DNA from: an uncultured Muribaculaceae bacterium
Lineage (GTDB): Bacteria; Bacteroidota; Bacteroidia; Bacteroidales; Muribaculaceae
Length of the DNA: 38,975 nt
Assembly (NCBI GenBank): GCA_948788915.1
Contig: CAQFOZ010000021.1
Location: 1-38,975, forward strand
Direction: 5' to 3'
Position numbers and translations under genes: made by a program. The notes beneath the pieces are model-generated. The model saw only the letters and a program-made list of their open reading frames with translations, had not been told where the DNA came from and ran no database searches. Positions 1-8,426 of this stretch are shown in pieces (positions within the stretch are counted from its first letter, which is position 1; every line of letters starts with the position of its first letter).

Positions 1-417
1 GCTATATTCCGTACTTCAGATGCTTTTCTTATAGATGAGTTCATACTTTGTGGTATCTCCGGATGTCCGCCTCATCCGGAGATATCAAAAACAGCCTTGG
101 GAGCGGAGGACAGTGTATCATGGCGATATGTGGAGAATGCTTTTGAAGAGGTTGTAAGACTTAGAAATTCAGGATGGAAAATATGTACTCTTGAACAGAC
201 CCATAACAGCATTAGTCTTGAAGAATTTGAGGTTAAAAAGGAAACAGGCTATGTAATTGTACTTGGAAACGAAGTGAATGGAGTTGACCAACGCATTGTA
301 GATGAAAGTGACTTTGTGCTGGAAATACCTCAATATGGAGTGAAGCATTCTTTAAATGTTTCTTCAAGCGGTTCCATAGCTTTATGGCATTTTTTCAGGC
401 TTTTGAAACAAAATTAA
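1..417 (+). CDS. TrmH/SpoU-family RNA 2'-O-methyltransferase, 3' part only
   Basis: The reading frame is open from base 1 and its start lies outside the window, so only the last 138 residues are seen. These enzymes transfer a methyl group from SAM to a ribose 2'-OH of tRNA or rRNA through a knotted SPOUT fold. Visible are the N-terminal part of the catalytic domain (IFRTSDAF, PPHPEISKTALGAEDSV), motif 2 (VIVLGNEVNGVDQ) and motif 3 (IPQYGVKHSLNVSSSGSIAL), which build the SAM-binding knot. The protein ends soon after motif 3, as expected, so the C-terminus is complete. The RNA target cannot be told from this fragment. The family call is firm; the specific member is not. Confidence 0.9.
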   Translation, partial: AIFRTSDAFLIDEFILCGISGCPPHPEISKTALGAEDSVSWRYVENAFEEVVRLRNSGWKICTLEQTHNSISLEEFEVKKETGYVIVLGNEVNGVDQRIVDESDFVLEIPQYGVKHSLNVSSSGSIALWHFFRLLKQN

Positions 418-440
418 GACTGCAATTAAATGGCAGTATA
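418..440 (+). terminator. weak hairpin after the methyltransferase
   Basis: ACTGC and GCAGT form a 5-bp stem around a 9-nt AT loop just past the stop codon. No strong T-run follows, so this is a weak candidate terminator ahead of the recA promoter. Confidence 0.3.
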
Positions 441-471
441 TTAAGAATTATTAAAACAAAAAAGTAGCTGA

Positions 472-506
472 TTTTTAGGAAAAAGGTAATTGATATGTTA
501 ATTTTG
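472..506 (+). promoter_or_regulatory. recA promoter (Bacteroidetes type)
   Basis: TAATTTTG at 499-506 matches the TAnnTTTG -7 element of the Bacteroidetes housekeeping sigma factor. A T-rich -33 region (TTTTT at 472-476) sits about 22 nt upstream. The implied 5' leader is about 25 nt. No SOS-type operator was recognised. Confidence 0.55.
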
Positions 507-535
507 TATCATACTTAATCATACAAATAAAAATT

Positions 536-1717
536 ATGGCAAAGAAGAAAACAGCGGCTGCCCCTACAGGCAAGATAAATGATAAAGAAGAGAAATTGAA
601 AGCTCTTTCAATGACTATGCAACATCTTGAGAAAGATTTCGGCAGTGGTACAGTGATGCGCCTCGGAGATGATTCAGTACAAGATGTAGAGACCATATCC
701 ACAGGGTCAATAGGACTTGACTTCGCACTCGGAGTAGGAGGTCTTCCTCGTGGACGTATAACTGAAATATACGGGCCGGAAGCTTCAGGTAAGACCACAC
801 TTGCTATTCATGTGATAGCCGAGGCTCAGAAAAATGGAGGTATATGCGCTATAATAGATGCAGAACATGCGTTTGACCGTTTTTATGCTGAAAAATTGGG
901 AGTGGATGTCAATAATCTCTGGATAGCACAACCTGACAATGGAGAGCAGGCTCTTGAAATTGCAGAGCAGTTGATAAATTCAGGTGCCATAGATGTATTG
1001 GTGATAGACTCTGTTGCCGCTCTTACACCGAAAGCAGAGATTGAGGGTGAAATGGGAGATAAAAATATGGGTCTTCATGCCCGTCTGATGTCACAGGCTA
1101 TGCGTAAACTTACCGGCGCCATATCGAAAACACGTACATGCTGTATTTTTATAAACCAGATAAGGGAGAAAATAGGAGTATCGTTCGGCAATCCGGAGAC
1201 TACAACAGGTGGTAATGCCCTCAAGTTTTATGCTTCCGTGCGTCTTGACATACGTCCTTCTTCGATGATAAAGAATGGGGAGGATGTATTGGGACGTCTT
1301 GTAAAAGTAAAGGTAGTAAAAAATAAGGTAGCGCCTCCTTTCACACGTACTGAATTTGATATAATGTTTGGAAAAGGGATTTCACGTTCAGGCGAGATAG
1401 TTGATTATGGGGTAGAATTTGGAGTCATAAAAAAATCTGGAGCATGGTTCTCTTATGCTGATTCAAAACTTGGACAGGGACGTGATGCGGTCAAGAGAGT
1501 CATAGAAGAAAATCCAGATCTTGCCGATGAATTGAGTCAGAAGATCACAGCGGCTATGAATGAGGCTAAAAACATTAAAAATGCAGGTAAAAAGAATCCT
1601 TTTTTACCTGGATCCGAAAGCCAGCGTGTAGATGACATGGATGATTCAGAGAATTATAGTTCTGACGATGATATGGGAGAAGATATGTTTGGTGAGGAAT
1701 TCAGCATAGAAGAATAA
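536..1717 (+). CDS. recA: Recombinase RecA
   Basis: RecA forms ATP-dependent filaments on single-stranded DNA, drives strand exchange and acts as coprotease for LexA-like repressors. The 393-residue product has the Walker A motif GPEASGKT at residues 80-87, the Walker B strand in VLVIDSVAAL, the DNA-binding loop 1 region (EGEMGDKNMGLHARLMSQA) and the loop 2 region (GVSFGNPETTTGGNALKFY). It is longer than the roughly 350 residues of E. coli RecA because of a Lys/Ala-rich N-terminal extension (MAKKKTAAAP) and a long acidic tail after residue 350 rich in Asp, Glu and Ser. Acidic tails modulate filament assembly in known RecAs. It is transcribed alone between its own promoter and a hairpin terminator. 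Confidence 0.98.
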   Translation: MAKKKTAAAPTGKINDKEEKLKALSMTMQHLEKDFGSGTVMRLGDDSVQDVETISTGSIGLDFALGVGGLPRGRITEIYGPEASGKTTLAIHVIAEAQKNGGICAIIDAEHAFDRFYAEKLGVDVNNLWIAQPDNGEQALEIAEQLINSGAIDVLVIDSVAALTPKAEIEGEMGDKNMGLHARLMSQAMRKLTGAISKTRTCCIFINQIREKIGVSFGNPETTTGGNALKFYASVRLDIRPSSMIKNGEDVLGRLVKVKVVKNKVAPPFTRTEFDIMFGKGISRSGEIVDYGVEFGVIKKSGAWFSYADSKLGQGRDAVKRVIEENPDLADELSQKITAAMNEAKNIKNAGKKNPFLPGSESQRVDDMDDSENYSSDDDMGEDMFGEEFSIEE

Positions 1718-1742
1718 AACATACTTATATATATTTAAAGCA

Positions 1743-1774
1743 AGAGAGGCCTTTCTCACGAAGGACCTCTCTTT
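1743..1774 (+). terminator. recA terminator
   Basis: AGAGAGGCCTT and AAGGACCTCTCT form a near-perfect stem with one bulge around a short loop, followed by TTT. It lies 26 bases past the recA stop codon. Confidence 0.75.
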
Positions 1775-2152
1775 AAATTAAAATTAGGTTGAATCAAATC
1801 ATCTTATTCATATTATACTACAAATATTTGGGAGATTACTCCCTTAGCAACTTTAATTTTTTATATGTATAATTTTTTAAATAAGATGTAAGCAACAAAG
1901 TATATAATTATCACCTGTGCTGGCAAATTTAAAATAATTTTATAAAACAACCAAACAAAAAATAATATAAATTTAAAAAAATAAAGAAAAATGTATTTTT
2001 AGAGTAAAATTAATGCTAAAAACTTGTATAAAAATGAGTATTATAAACCGTATGATAAAATTAAAGTGATATAAATTAAAAAAGTTTAAAAATTAGCTTA
2101 TATGATATCTTTATGATATTTTTATATATTTTATATAAAGAGGTTAGCTTAG
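1775..2152. other. AT-rich intergenic stretch
   Basis: This stretch is extremely AT-rich, with many A and T runs, and contains no credible coding frame on either strand. I see no tRNA-like fold or long repeat. It probably acts as leader or spacer before the ferritin promoter. Confidence 0.5.
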
Positions 2153-2184
2153 CTTTACACTCTAATTATATTTTAGTAAATTTG
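2153..2184 (+). promoter_or_regulatory. ferritin promoter
   Basis: TAAATTTG at 2177-2184 fits the TAnnTTTG -7 consensus. TTTAC at 2153-2157 stands 19 nt upstream, the usual spacing for a -33 element. The start codon follows 32 nt after the -7 box. Confidence 0.6.
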
Positions 2185-2216
2185 TACTTATAAAAAACTT
2201 TATCATTTATAAGAAT

Positions 2217-2735
2217 ATGATTAGCTCAAAACTTCAAGACGCTATTAATGCGCAGATAAATGCCGAATATTGGTCGGCTTATCTTTATCTTTCTATGGCT
2301 ATGCATTTTGAAAATGAAGGTCATGCAGGTATAGCCAACTGGTTTAAGATTCAGTTTAAGGAAGAACAGGCACATGCCGAAATATTCATGAATTATCTAA
2401 ATAGCCGAGGTGGTCGTGTGGAACTTGCTCCTATAGCCGAGGTGCCAGTACAGTGGAATTCTCCGTTGGAGGCTTTTGAGCATACACTTGCTCATGAAGA
2501 GAAAGTGACTTCATTGATCAACAATATTTATGCTATTGCAGAGGCTGAACATGATTACGCCACATGCAATAAACTTGATTGGTTTGTAAGTGAACAGGTA
2601 GAAGAAGAGGAGACGGCTCGTGGACTCATTGATCGTTTTAAACTCATAGGTGACAATGGTCTTGCACTTTACACAGTAAATCAAGAACTGGCAGCACGTG
2701 TATATAATGTTCCGTCACCTTTGGCCGGAAAATAA
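2217..2735 (+). CDS. ftnA: Bacterial non-haem ferritin
   Basis: This protein oxidises Fe(II) at a di-iron site and stores it as a mineral inside a 24-subunit cytoplasmic cage. The 172 residues match the family length. The ferroxidase ligands line up with E. coli FtnA: E17, E50, H53, E94, Q127 and E130, and the third-site residues E126 and E129 are also present (EQVEEEE segment). The four-helix bundle begins at the N-terminus (LQDAINAQINAEYWSAYLYL), and a short C-terminal helix follows residue 145. It is a single-gene unit with its own promoter and a strong terminator. Iron or redox control is likely from the family, but I recognised no operator. Confidence 0.96.
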   Translation: MISSKLQDAINAQINAEYWSAYLYLSMAMHFENEGHAGIANWFKIQFKEEQAHAEIFMNYLNSRGGRVELAPIAEVPVQWNSPLEAFEHTLAHEEKVTSLINNIYAIAEAEHDYATCNKLDWFVSEQVEEEETARGLIDRFKLIGDNGLALYTVNQELAARVYNVPSPLAGK

Positions 2736-2742
2736 ATATAAA

Positions 2743-2809
2743 AAATAAAAACATAAAATAACAGCATGTATCTACAATAAATACATGCTGTTATTTTATG
2801 TTTTTATTT
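2743..2809. terminator. perfect 29-bp inverted repeat, bidirectional terminator
   Basis: Two 29-nt arms (2743-2771 and 2781-2809) are perfectly complementary around a 9-nt loop. The core is ACAGCATGTAT/ATACATGCTGT, and the outer parts are A-rich on one side and T-rich on the other. It lies between convergent genes, so each strand gives a hairpin followed by a T-rich tract. The stop codon of the minus-strand gene starts at the next base. Confidence 0.9.
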
Positions 2810-4243
2810 CTATATATTGTTATGACATTTGCATCCGAATCTGCTGCTTCCGTCAAAACAATGGGTGCATACTTTACATTTAGGCAATCCTATAGCTTTT
2901 ATTAAAGTTTCTATAGTATTAAATTTAAGGGAAGTTAGACCAAATCTTTCTCTTATTTTTTCTACCATCGCATTATATTGTGGTGAACCTGTTTTGGCAT
3001 AAAGATCAAGATTTTTATTAGCATCACCTTCAAGTTGTTCAATTATTCTTCTTGTAAGAAGTTCCATATCGCTTTTTGACGATGTAAAACCTATATATCT
3101 GCATCCATATATTAAAGGAGGGCATGCAATACGCATATGAACTTCTTTGGCACCGTTAGCATATAATTCCGATACATTATCGTTAAGTTGAGTGCCTCTT
3201 ACAATTGAATCATCGCAGAAGAGAGCTTTTTTGTCTTTAAGTACTGAAGCATTTGGAATAAGCTTCATTTTTGCGACAAGATTACGCATTGATTGTTCTC
3301 CGGGTGTAAAACTTCTTGGCCATGTAGGAGTATATTTTGAAATACAGCGCATGTACGGAACGTTGTGTCCTGCGGCATAACCTAAAGCCATTCCTACTCC
3401 TGAATCCGGTATTCCACATGCACAATCGACTTCTGTAGTATCTGTTTTACCCATTTCATATCCCGACTGGAATCTTACTTCTTCAACATTTCTTCCTTCA
3501 TATGTGGAAGTAGGGAAACCATAATATACCCAAAGAAAAGAACATATTTGCATATCATTGCCCGGAGCTTGCAACACTTCAAAACTGTCGGGTGTGATAC
3601 ATGCAATCTCGCCCGGACCAAGATCGCGTATATGTTCATAACCTAAATTAGGGAAAACTGTGCTTTCTGTTGCGAAAGCATACGCATTTTTTTTACGACC
3701 TACGACTACAGGTGTTCGTCCCAGACGGTCACGGGCAGCTATGATTCTGTCCGGCGTGAGAATTAGAATTGAAGCGGATCCTTCTATCAGATCAAAGACA
3801 TGGTTTATACCGTCTATAAATGAATCGCAACTGTTTATAAGAAGAGATATAAGTTCTGTCTGATTTGTTTTGCCTGAAGAGAGTTCTCCAAAATGGACAC
3901 CTTTTTCAAGCAACATCTTTTCAAGAACAGGAAGATTTGTTATGTGTGCTACGGATACAATAGCGAATTTCCCTAAATGAGAGTTTATTACTATAGGTTG
4001 AGGATCTGTATCCGAAATTACCCCTATTCCGAGATTACCCTTGAATTTAGGCAATTCTTTTTCGAATTTAGTACGGAAATAGGATTGTTCAAGACTATGG
4101 ATAGAACGGCAGAAAACACTTTCTTCAATATTGAAAGTAGCCATGCCTGCGCGACGTGTTCCCAGGTGGGAATGATAGTCAACTCCGTAAAATAGATCGG
4201 TGCGGCATCCATTTTTGTTTGCCACTCCCATTATACCTCCCAT
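2810..4243 (-). CDS. PurF-type amidophosphoribosyltransferase paralogue without glutaminase nucleophile
   Basis: Family members transfer an amino group to PRPP at the first step of purine synthesis. The phosphoribosyltransferase half is intact, with the PRPP loop DDSIVRGT at residues 344-351 and conserved segments such as CGIPDSGVG and KYTPTWPRSF. Cysteines at 234, 381, 459 and 462 sit where Fe-S type PurF proteins have cluster ligands (the CTHCFDG tail resembles CLACFTG). The N-terminal glutaminase domain is aberrant: the start reads MGGIMGV where PurF has MCGI(V/F)G, so the catalytic Cys is Gly. The HNGNL oxyanion-hole motif is replaced by AHITNL. It may use free ammonia, accept nitrogen from a partner, or do something else. 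Similar proteins occur in other Bacteroidetes. The start is set by the conserved MGGI. Confidence 0.85.
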   Translation of the reverse strand: MGGIMGVANKNGCRTDLFYGVDYHSHLGTRRAGMATFNIEESVFCRSIHSLEQSYFRTKFEKELPKFKGNLGIGVISDTDPQPIVINSHLGKFAIVSVAHITNLPVLEKMLLEKGVHFGELSSGKTNQTELISLLINSCDSFIDGINHVFDLIEGSASILILTPDRIIAARDRLGRTPVVVGRKKNAYAFATESTVFPNLGYEHIRDLGPGEIACITPDSFEVLQAPGNDMQICSFLWVYYGFPTSTYEGRNVEEVRFQSGYEMGKTDTTEVDCACGIPDSGVGMALGYAAGHNVPYMRCISKYTPTWPRSFTPGEQSMRNLVAKMKLIPNASVLKDKKALFCDDSIVRGTQLNDNVSELYANGAKEVHMRIACPPLIYGCRYIGFTSSKSDMELLTRRIIEQLEGDANKNLDLYAKTGSPQYNAMVEKIRERFGLTSLKFNTIETLIKAIGLPKCKVCTHCFDGSSRFGCKCHNNI

Positions 4244-4275
4244 ATTGGAATATATTTAAGTTAAAAAAGAAAGTG

Positions 4276-4283
4276 CAAAATTA
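4276..4283 (-). promoter_or_regulatory. -7 element of the PurF-like gene
   Basis: On the minus strand this reads TAATTTTG, a match to TAnnTTTG, 33 nt upstream of the start codon. No convincing -33 element was seen. Confidence 0.45.
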
Positions 4284-4330
4284 ATAAAAAAGGTCTGTTT
4301 ATGCTGTATAATCACGTAAAAATAGAATAA

Positions 4331-4366
4331 AAAACACTCCTTGCATAATTTTGTAAAGAGTGTTTT
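4331..4366 (-). terminator. sulfatase terminator
   Basis: AAAACACTC (4331-4339) pairs with GAGTGTTTT (4358-4366), and the inner bases can extend the stem. On the minus strand it follows the sulfatase stop and is succeeded by a T-rich run. Confidence 0.7.
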
Positions 4367-4386
4367 GAATATAAAAATAAGTATCA

Positions 4387-5772
4387 TTAATAATTTCCGT
4401 CGTAGAATGTCCGGTACTTTCCGCGTCTTGGAGCCCCCGGTTCATCAGGTTTAAAGCCGGGATGCTGATCTACACGCTCTTTCATACGTTTATACAGATC
4501 TTTAACCTCTTTAGAACATTTCTTGATGTCTACAGGATTTTGTTCTTTCGGATCAAGAGCGTAATTGTAGAAACGTCCGTCGGAATAATATTTCCATTCT
4601 TTTGAATATGCACATCGCGCTGCCTGAGGCCATGGACGACGGGGGAATAAAGGATTAAAATGCATCAATGTATATTCACGTTCCAAAGGCTTTTCACCGC
4701 AAAGTTCAGGATATAGAGATATACCTTCCGTATTCCATTCTTCAGGTATATCCACTCCCATAGCATCGGCTAAAGTAGGCATGAAATCTATGAGATCGAC
4801 AAGTCTGTCACTGACTTTTCCACTTTTTATTTTGTCTCCCCATGATATAACAAGAGGCACGGCTGTGCCATTGCATTTAGGCGAACCTTTGCCTCCCTGC
4901 ACTTCAGATCCATCTTTCATTTTTGATGTTATCTTGGGTGTGGTGCCATTGTCTCCGAGAAATATAAGGATAGTATTATCCATTATTCCTTTGCTTTCAA
5001 GTTTGTCAACTATCGGTCCTACTTGCTTATCCAGATAGGCCACCATATCAGGAAAATGTTTTGTATCTGATGTGAATCGGGTGGACAGATCCTGATCCCA
5101 TGATTCGGAATCGGGTGTTGCTACATGTGGAGTGTGTACAAGTGGGGTAGGATAATATAAAAAGAATGGTTTGCCCGCATCAACCTGCCTGTCTATAAAA
5201 TCGCACGCATAACGCATAACATCGTCAGGACCATAATATGAGAAGTCGTACCGTCCGTTGTTGTCAAGGTATGAGAACGCATATCGGTCTGTGGATCTTT
5301 CGCCCACTAATTCTTTATATATCTCGAGTTGCGACAGACAATATTCGTCAAATCCGAGTTTTCGTACCATATCACGGGAAGTGCCGAGTTGCCATTTGCC
5401 TGTGATTGCCGTTGCATATCCGGCTTTTTTTGCAAGATGAGCAAAAGTATTCTCATCATCGTTCATATAACCGAAATTGACGTAATTTCGGTCATTGTAC
5501 AGTCCTGTCATAAGTTGTACACGGGTACAGGTGCTAAGAGGCATTGAATGCATATTTTCAAATCTGATGCCACGTTTTGACAGAGAATCGATGCAAGGTG
5601 TGCTGTAGCTTGCACCTCCATAGCAACCAAAACACTCTTTCCCTATGTCGTCTGCCAATATAAGCACAATATTTGGGTGTGTGTTGTTTTTATCTTGGGC
5701 ACCATATAAATTTGGTGCCGATGCGGAAAGAGCCATTAGGCCTAATCCGATGTTATGTAATTGATAATTCAT
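4387..5772 (-). CDS. Exported sulfatase (arylsulfatase/alkaline phosphatase fold)
   Basis: Sulfatases hydrolyse sulfate esters, in gut Bacteroidales usually from sulfated glycans, with a formylglycine made from Cys or Ser. The 461 residues start with a weakly hydrophobic signal-like segment (about residues 8-24). Metal and active-site residues are in place: D41-D42 (ILADDIG), K126 (GKWQLG), H213 (VHTPH), D274-N275 (LGDNG) and K295 (GGKG). The maturation motif is S80-T-C-T-R84 followed by VQLMTG. Arg84 to the TG is spaced normally, so Ser80 is the expected modified residue and Cys82 occupies the usual Pro/Ala position. It is monocistronic; no sulfatase-maturase or glycan operon lies beside it, so the substrate is unknown. 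Confidence 0.9.
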   Translation of the reverse strand: MNYQLHNIGLGLMALSASAPNLYGAQDKNNTHPNIVLILADDIGKECFGCYGGASYSTPCIDSLSKRGIRFENMHSMPLSTCTRVQLMTGLYNDRNYVNFGYMNDDENTFAHLAKKAGYATAITGKWQLGTSRDMVRKLGFDEYCLSQLEIYKELVGERSTDRYAFSYLDNNGRYDFSYYGPDDVMRYACDFIDRQVDAGKPFFLYYPTPLVHTPHVATPDSESWDQDLSTRFTSDTKHFPDMVAYLDKQVGPIVDKLESKGIMDNTILIFLGDNGTTPKITSKMKDGSEVQGGKGSPKCNGTAVPLVISWGDKIKSGKVSDRLVDLIDFMPTLADAMGVDIPEEWNTEGISLYPELCGEKPLEREYTLMHFNPLFPRRPWPQAARCAYSKEWKYYSDGRFYNYALDPKEQNPVDIKKCSKEVKDLYKRMKERVDQHPGFKPDEPGAPRRGKYRTFYDGNY

Positions 5773-5794
5773 GATGAATGATTAAAATGTTATG

Positions 5795-5824
5795 CAAATG
5801 TATAATATAAAAAGAAAATACAAA
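5795..5824 (-). promoter_or_regulatory. sulfatase promoter
   Basis: Read on the minus strand, TTTG (5824-5821) is followed after 18 nt by TACATTTG (5802-5795), a good -33/-7 pair. The start codon is 22 nt downstream of the -7 box. Confidence 0.6.
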
Positions 5825-5863
5825 TAAATTTTCTTATATTTGAATAAATTATTATAACCACTA

Positions 5864-5877
5864 TACAGTTTCTTATT
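5864..5877. repeat. half copy of the AACAGTTTCTTA motif
   Basis: TACAGTTTCTTATT is one arm of the palindrome found complete at 23508-23528. It lies in the gap between the divergent sulfatase and MgtC genes. It may be a regulator site or a dispersed repeat remnant. Confidence 0.35.
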
Positions 5878-5915
5878 TATCATATATCCAGGGGTTTAAA
5901 ATATAATTGTGTATT

Positions 5916-6641
5916 ATGGACAATATGTTGCAAACGATTGCAGGACAAATCACTTCACTTGAAGTGAATATGTATAACTGTATGTTCAGACTTTTGCTGA
6001 GCATGGTGTTGGGTATGATCGTAGGTGCTGAACGAAAGCGCAAGGGACAGATAGCCGGTATCAGAACATTCGCGCTTATTTCAATGGGAGCATGCCTTGC
6101 AATGCTTCTTTCCATTTATGTACCACAGGCTTATCTTGGTTTGAAAAACGGAGATCCGGGCAGAATTGCAGCGCAGGTAATAACCGGCATAGGTTTTCTT
6201 GGCGGTGGTGCGATGATACACATGAAAGGTGCTGTAAGAGGTCTGACAACTGCTGCAGGCATATGGATGACGGCTATTATAGGGATGGCTGTGGGAATAG
6301 GAATGTATATGTGTTCTATAGGCGCAACATTGCTTATACTTTTGACATTAGTCACATTTGAACAATACGAAAAACGTCGTAAATTAGGTCAGGAATCTAA
6401 AGTGATAAATGTGACGGTTTCAGAAATAGTAAAAGATCTTCAGCCGTATAAAGAAGTTTTCGCTAAATATAAAGTGCATTTGTCCACTTACTATCTTGAG
6501 TATGACTATGACCAACAGCGTACGGATCTTAATTTTGTTGTTTTGGCACATGCTTACGAAAATCTTCTGCCACTGTTGAATGAACTTTCTACAATAAGTA
6601 CTACCAATAAACTTACGCTGACAAGTCAGATAGATATTTAG
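5916..6641 (+). CDS. MgtC/SapB-family inner membrane protein
   Basis: MgtC-type proteins are small membrane proteins linked to magnesium limitation and ATP synthase modulation in pathogens; other members have unclear roles. The N-terminal half has about four to five membrane helices and the family signatures LGMIVGAERKRKGQIAGIRTF and ITGIGFLGGGAMIH, followed by VRGLTTAAGIWMTA. The cytoplasmic C-terminal part (from about residue 150) resembles the regulatory domain of longer members. I chose the ATG at 5916, giving 241 residues; an upstream TTG at 5907 or the next ATG at 5925 are alternatives, as no ribosome binding site decides. It is transcribed alone and ends at a bidirectional hairpin. Confidence 0.88.
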   Translation: MDNMLQTIAGQITSLEVNMYNCMFRLLLSMVLGMIVGAERKRKGQIAGIRTFALISMGACLAMLLSIYVPQAYLGLKNGDPGRIAAQVITGIGFLGGGAMIHMKGAVRGLTTAAGIWMTAIIGMAVGIGMYMCSIGATLLILLTLVTFEQYEKRRKLGQESKVINVTVSEIVKDLQPYKEVFAKYKVHLSTYYLEYDYDQQRTDLNFVVLAHAYENLLPLLNELSTISTTNKLTLTSQIDI

Positions 6642-6680
6642 CAATGTCTATCGTCTCATGGATTATAAAGCAGAAAATAA

Positions 6681-6718
6681 AAAATGGTGGTGTTCAGAAT
6701 TTTGAACATCACCATTTT
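6681..6718. terminator. bidirectional terminator between MgtC and beta-helix genes
   Basis: AAAATGGTGGTGTTCA (6681-6696) and TGAACATCACCATTTT (6703-6718) form a 16-bp stem with one G-T pair and a 6-nt loop. It ends in A and T tracts usable from both convergent genes. Confidence 0.8.
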
Positions 6719-6737
6719 CATCACTTATTAAAATAAA

Positions 6738-8183
6738 TTATTTTACCATAATCTTACGTGTAGTTCCGTCAGACATTTTCACAATGTTCAGACCTTTTAC
6801 AGGAGTATTGGACATTATTCCTGATGGTTGTACATACATCACCGGTACAGCATCGGCATTTTCTGTTATATTTTCAACGTTGGATGAACCGCTTCCGGCG
6901 GGCATAAATATGACCTGACCGAGAGTGGAACTATCCACCGAATGGAATATACGTTTCTCTATTTCTTCGGCAGTCTGCTGTTCACATCCCCATGTGTTGC
7001 CTTGGGCATAAAGAGTCAATGCAGTATTATTGTATAGATCATAGGGTATGGAAGGATCGAATGCTGTTTCAGCTCCGGACGGAGCTGTGCCGCAGTTGCC
7101 GTTGTTTTTAAATATGTTTTGTCCCGGATTGTAGTCAGCATCAGTTTCTGTGACATCTGTTATATGTCCCATATTGGCGATAGTCTTACCGATAATAGTG
7201 GCTCCCCACAGGCATCCCTCAAATCGGTTTCCTTCAACATAAACACGTGTTGGATGTTCTTCTGATGTGGAATTTACAGTTAGTCCGGAACCTCCGTTCA
7301 TTGCGTTGGTTTCGTAATGACAGTCAATTACAGTGTTGCCTTTTACGCGAATGTCCATGTAATTGCCGAGTATATTGATACCATAACGGCTGTTGTCCAT
7401 ATAATTGTCTTCGATGAAAATTTTATGATCACCGATCATAGACATCATGTTTGAAACAGACAGAGCTCCGGGACGAGTGCGTTTGCCTCCAAAAATTTTG
7501 TTTCGGCGGATTATCACAGGTCCGTTATCAGCGGCAGGTGTCTGGTTGATTACAGGATAGTTGCGGTTAGCTGTTGAGCAATCTTCCATAATATTGTCTT
7601 CTATGGTCACACCGGCCGCTACATTTGCGCCTGAAGCGACAGCAGCGCAAGTGGAACGAACAAAATAACAGTTGCGGACAACATTGTTTATGCTGTTTCC
7701 TACAAAATCAATTGCGGCATGGCCAATTTTGTCGTTATGTTCGAAGAAAGTGCAGTTTTCCACTGTCACACCATATGGCCCACCGATTTTGACACCGGCT
7801 CCTTCAAAGCGAACATGTTTCAGTTCTATACTTTTGTCTGTTTCTGTGAGATGAAACCCCTTTGGCTTTACTGCACCGAGTGGTACAACAGTCGCTGTGT
7901 CGGGAGTAAGCTTGCTGTTTGAGCCGTAAATACGTATAAGTACATCGGCACCCATCTGAAGAGTCACGCCATTGGTAAGAGCAATACCATCTTTAGCTTT
8001 GACATCAATGTCGTTTACGATAGAAAATGTGTTTGCGTCAATCTGTGTGACACCGGTTCCTTCAATCTTTGCAAGATCGGCAAAGGTGTAAATCACGCCT
8101 GTGTCGGGGGTAGTGTACACTTCATTTTTTGCATAGGCAGTCACAGTCACGCACAATACAAGAGCAGGTAAAAGTTTTTTCAT
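6738..8183 (-). CDS. Exported right-handed parallel beta-helix protein with C-terminal sorting tag
   Basis: A 481-residue exported protein with signal peptide MKKLLPALVLCVTVTAYA. From about residue 100 to 330 it has repeated short strands of the type (V/I)xxN(x)F/I (VTVENCTFF, NVVRNCYFV, VTIEDNIME, IFIEDNYMD, IRVKGNTVI, VYVEGNRFE), the pattern of PbH1 beta-helix coils in pectate-lyase-like folds. The last 20 residues (GLNIVKMSDGTTRKIMVK) resemble the short C-terminal tags of Bacteroidetes type IX secretion cargo, so the mature protein may be surface-anchored or released. No lyase or hydrolase catalytic residues were identified. It lies downstream of the MBL operon but is separated from it by a strong terminator and a 243-base gap, so it is probably transcribed independently. 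Confidence 0.8.
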   Translation of the reverse strand: MKKLLPALVLCVTVTAYAKNEVYTTPDTGVIYTFADLAKIEGTGVTQIDANTFSIVNDIDVKAKDGIALTNGVTLQMGADVLIRIYGSNSKLTPDTATVVPLGAVKPKGFHLTETDKSIELKHVRFEGAGVKIGGPYGVTVENCTFFEHNDKIGHAAIDFVGNSINNVVRNCYFVRSTCAAVASGANVAAGVTIEDNIMEDCSTANRNYPVINQTPAADNGPVIIRRNKIFGGKRTRPGALSVSNMMSMIGDHKIFIEDNYMDNSRYGINILGNYMDIRVKGNTVIDCHYETNAMNGGSGLTVNSTSEEHPTRVYVEGNRFEGCLWGATIIGKTIANMGHITDVTETDADYNPGQNIFKNNGNCGTAPSGAETAFDPSIPYDLYNNTALTLYAQGNTWGCEQQTAEEIEKRIFHSVDSSTLGQVIFMPAGSGSSNVENITENADAVPVMYVQPSGIMSNTPVKGLNIVKMSDGTTRKIMVK

Positions 8184-8345
8184 ATAAAAATAATTTGGTT
8201 TGTCCGGTAAAGTTAAGAAGAATGATTTTAAATTACAATTTTTTATTCAAATTGGGTATAAATAATCATTATTATAATTTATAGATTATTATTTTTATAT
8301 ATTTTATACAAAACTGAAATTAATTATGTCATATGAAAAAATAAA

Positions 8346-8389
8346 CCATACGGATATACACTGATTATATTTGTGTATTATCCGTATGG
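8346..8389 (-). terminator. terminator of the SusCD/MBL operon
   Basis: CCATACGGATATACAC (8346-8361) pairs with the 17-nt arm at 8373-8389 with a single bulge. On the minus strand it is followed by a T-rich run (TTTATTTTTT). It marks the end of the long minus-strand operon that starts at the sigma factor gene. Confidence 0.85.
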
Positions 8390-8426
8390 GAAATATATAT
8401 AATACCTGCTAAAAAATCAGTTTTTA

